A stretch of 6,615 nt of DNA, taken from positions 1 through 6,615 of the forward strand of contig VBEU01000095.1 in the NCBI GenBank assembly GCA_005883775.1, given 5' to 3'. The position numbers were made by a program, and so were the translations under genes. Under the pieces are notes generated by a model. It worked only from the letters and a program-made list of their open reading frames with translations. It was not told where the DNA came from and did not search any database. The DNA is from Chloroflexota bacterium (lineage in GTDB: Bacteria; Chloroflexota; Limnocylindria; P2-11E). How positions within the stretch are numbered: position 1 is the stretch's first letter; every line of letters starts with the position of its first letter. Shown here piece after piece: positions 5,929 to 6,615 of this stretch.

Positions 5929-6219
5929 GTGGGCGAACTCCTTCACGAATTCACGAGCGAGGTCGGGGACGAAGACGGCCACGTTTATTCGGCGCGGGCT
6001 ATGGGTCGCCAGCGCAAGGGCGCAACCGTGTGGGAAGGGTGGCTCGAGTTCTCCCCGCGGGGCGGTGGCGGAATGGTCCGCAAGAGCCCGGTCGAGACGA
6101 CGCAGCCCAATCGCGATGCACTCGTGTATTGGGCGAGTGGTCTAGAGCCGGTCTATCTCGAGGGCGCGCTGGAGCGCGCCATCACGTCGCGATCGGAGCC
6201 CCGCCCGCGGTCCAAGTAA
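5929..6219 (+). CDS. Small conserved-looking protein, function unknown
   Basis: A 96-residue soluble protein with no signal peptide or membrane segment. I recognise a recurring pattern of a small uncharacterised bacterial family: WEGWLEF (35-41), ETTQPNR (56-62), and YWASGLEPVYLEGALERA (67-84) near the C-terminus. I know no function for it. The start is taken as GTG 5929, because no ATG occurs until 6001 (residue 25) and the N-terminal segment reads as a plausible strand region (HVYSARAMG). The ribosome site is poor, so it may be weakly translated or leaderless. It is divergent from the VOC gene. The last residues (SRSEPRPRSK) form a basic, disordered tail. Confidence 0.82.
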   Translation: MGELLHEFTSEVGDEDGHVYSARAMGRQRKGATVWEGWLEFSPRGGGGMVRKSPVETTQPNRDALVYWASGLEPVYLEGALERAITSRSEPRPRSK

Positions 6220-6231
6220 GCGCGCGGATGC

Positions 6232-6237
6232 TATAAC
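6232..6237 (+). promoter_or_regulatory. Possible -10 box for the small lipoprotein gene
   Basis: TATAAC matches the -10 consensus at five of six positions. It lies 13 bases before the ATG at 6251 (10 before the GTG at 6248), so transcription from it would give a nearly leaderless message. That fits the absence of a ribosome site. No good -35 box lies at the usual distance. Confidence 0.35.
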
Positions 6238-6250
6238 CCTCGTCGTCGTG

Positions 6251-6370
6251 ATGATCTGGCGCGCGGTCCTCGCCGCACTCTTGATCGCGGGCATTTGTGC
6301 TGCATGCGGCGGCGGGAATTCTCCGAGCCCGAGCCCCTCGCTCTACGGGAGAGCTATCGGCTCGCGCTGA
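6251..6370 (+). CDS. Very small lipoprotein-like ORF (39 residues)
   Basis: The ORF reads M-I-W-R, a hydrophobic stretch (residues 5-15), then CAAC at 16-19 followed by three Gly, a short Ser-Pro run (SPSPSPS, 24-30) and a brief tail to TGA. This is the layout of a bacterial lipoprotein signal with Cys19 as the probable lipidated residue (Cys16 is less likely), followed by a linker but no folded domain. It may be a genuine mini-lipoprotein, a remnant of a longer one that lost its domain, or chance. GTG at 6248 is an alternative start. No ribosome site is seen, but a TATAAC box lies just upstream. The stop is one base from the stop codon of the convergent gene at 6372. No database family is claimed. 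Confidence 0.5.
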   Translation: MIWRAVLAALLIAGICAACGGGNSPSPSPSLYGRAIGSR

Positions 6371-6371
6371 G

Positions 6372-6615
6372 TCAGGCGGCGTCCGGGAGATCGAGGTCAC
6401 CCGGGGCGAAGAGGTCCGAGAGCGATCGCGCCCATGCCAGCTGGTCGGCCGCTCGTTCGACATCCTCGACCTTCAGCGGGTCGAAGATGGCTTCGACCTG
6501 TATAGCGAAGAACCGCCGCTCGCACGCACGGCAGGTGACCTCGAGGAGGCGCGTCTCCTCGTAGTGCCGCACCTCGCGCACGAGAGCGCGCTCGAGCGTC
6601 ATGCCGCAGGCCTTG
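6372..6615 (-). CDS. Probable zinc-ribbon protein, 5' end cut by window
   Basis: The reading frame is open to the window edge. An ATG at 6602 would give 76 residues, but translation upstream of it reads Lys-Ala-Cys-Gly before that Met, and a second knuckle Cys-Arg-Ala-Cys lies at residues 24-27 counted from it. CxxCG plus CxxC about 25 residues later is the usual zinc-ribbon layout, so the real start is probably outside the window and the ATG is internal. Between the knuckles it reads VREVRHYEETRLLEV; after them come RRFFAIQVEAI and an acidic helix (DPLKVEDVERAADQLAWA) ending in an Asp/Leu/Pro-rich tail. The function is unknown; it is predicted cytoplasmic, with possible nucleic-acid or protein binding. 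It converges on the mini-lipoprotein ORF with a one-base gap. Confidence 0.7.
   Translation of the reverse strand, partial: KACGMTLERALVREVRHYEETRLLEVTCRACERRFFAIQVEAIFDPLKVEDVERAADQLAWARSLSDLFAPGDLDLPDAA

Overview
The window is very GC-rich, unbroken bacterial chromosome-type DNA. Most of it is packed with genes on the minus strand, and only the right-hand 0.7 kb carries plus-strand genes. Several things point to a high-GC, non-proteobacterial organism: TTG and GTG start codons, a CIRCE-controlled groES with a long N-terminal tail, and Ser-Pro-rich linkers in exported proteins. Chloroflexota is my best guess, with Actinomycetota as the alternative. This is inferred from style, not from a marker gene. 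I see no mobile element, CRISPR array, tRNA or rRNA.

Left block (1-2499, minus): the start of groES, cut by the window edge, with a full heat-shock control region: a CIRCE operator and a sigma-70-type promoter whose -35 box overlaps the stop codon of the upstream gene. That upstream gene encodes a 695-residue membrane diguanylate cyclase with six predicted membrane segments, two GAF domains and a GGDEF domain. Its catalytic and product-inhibition motifs are intact.

Middle (2500-2862): about 320 bases without a convincing gene. They hold a 12-bp perfect palindrome upstream of the cyclase, then a strong 13-bp GC hairpin just beyond the stop codon of the next gene block.

Centre (2863-5824, minus): four closely spaced genes that look like one operon, transcribed in the order VOC-fold protein, DUF1684 protein, compact YflT/GSP17M-like stress protein, secreted coiled-coil M23 peptidase, ending at the hairpin. 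The mixture suggests a general stress or cell-envelope maintenance unit, but only the peptidase has a clearly predictable activity.

Right block (5825-6615): a 104-bp divergent spacer with a GTAAC direct repeat, then a small conserved-looking plus-strand protein of unknown function and a 39-residue lipoprotein-like ORF. The latter ends one base before the stop codon of a convergent minus-strand gene. That last gene looks like a zinc-ribbon protein whose first cysteine knuckle is cut by the window edge.

I found no obvious new multi-gene defence or mobile system. The points most worth a second look are the CIRCE/promoter arrangement inside the end of the cyclase gene, the cysteine-bearing second GAF domain, the four-gene operon, and the two small plus-strand genes.
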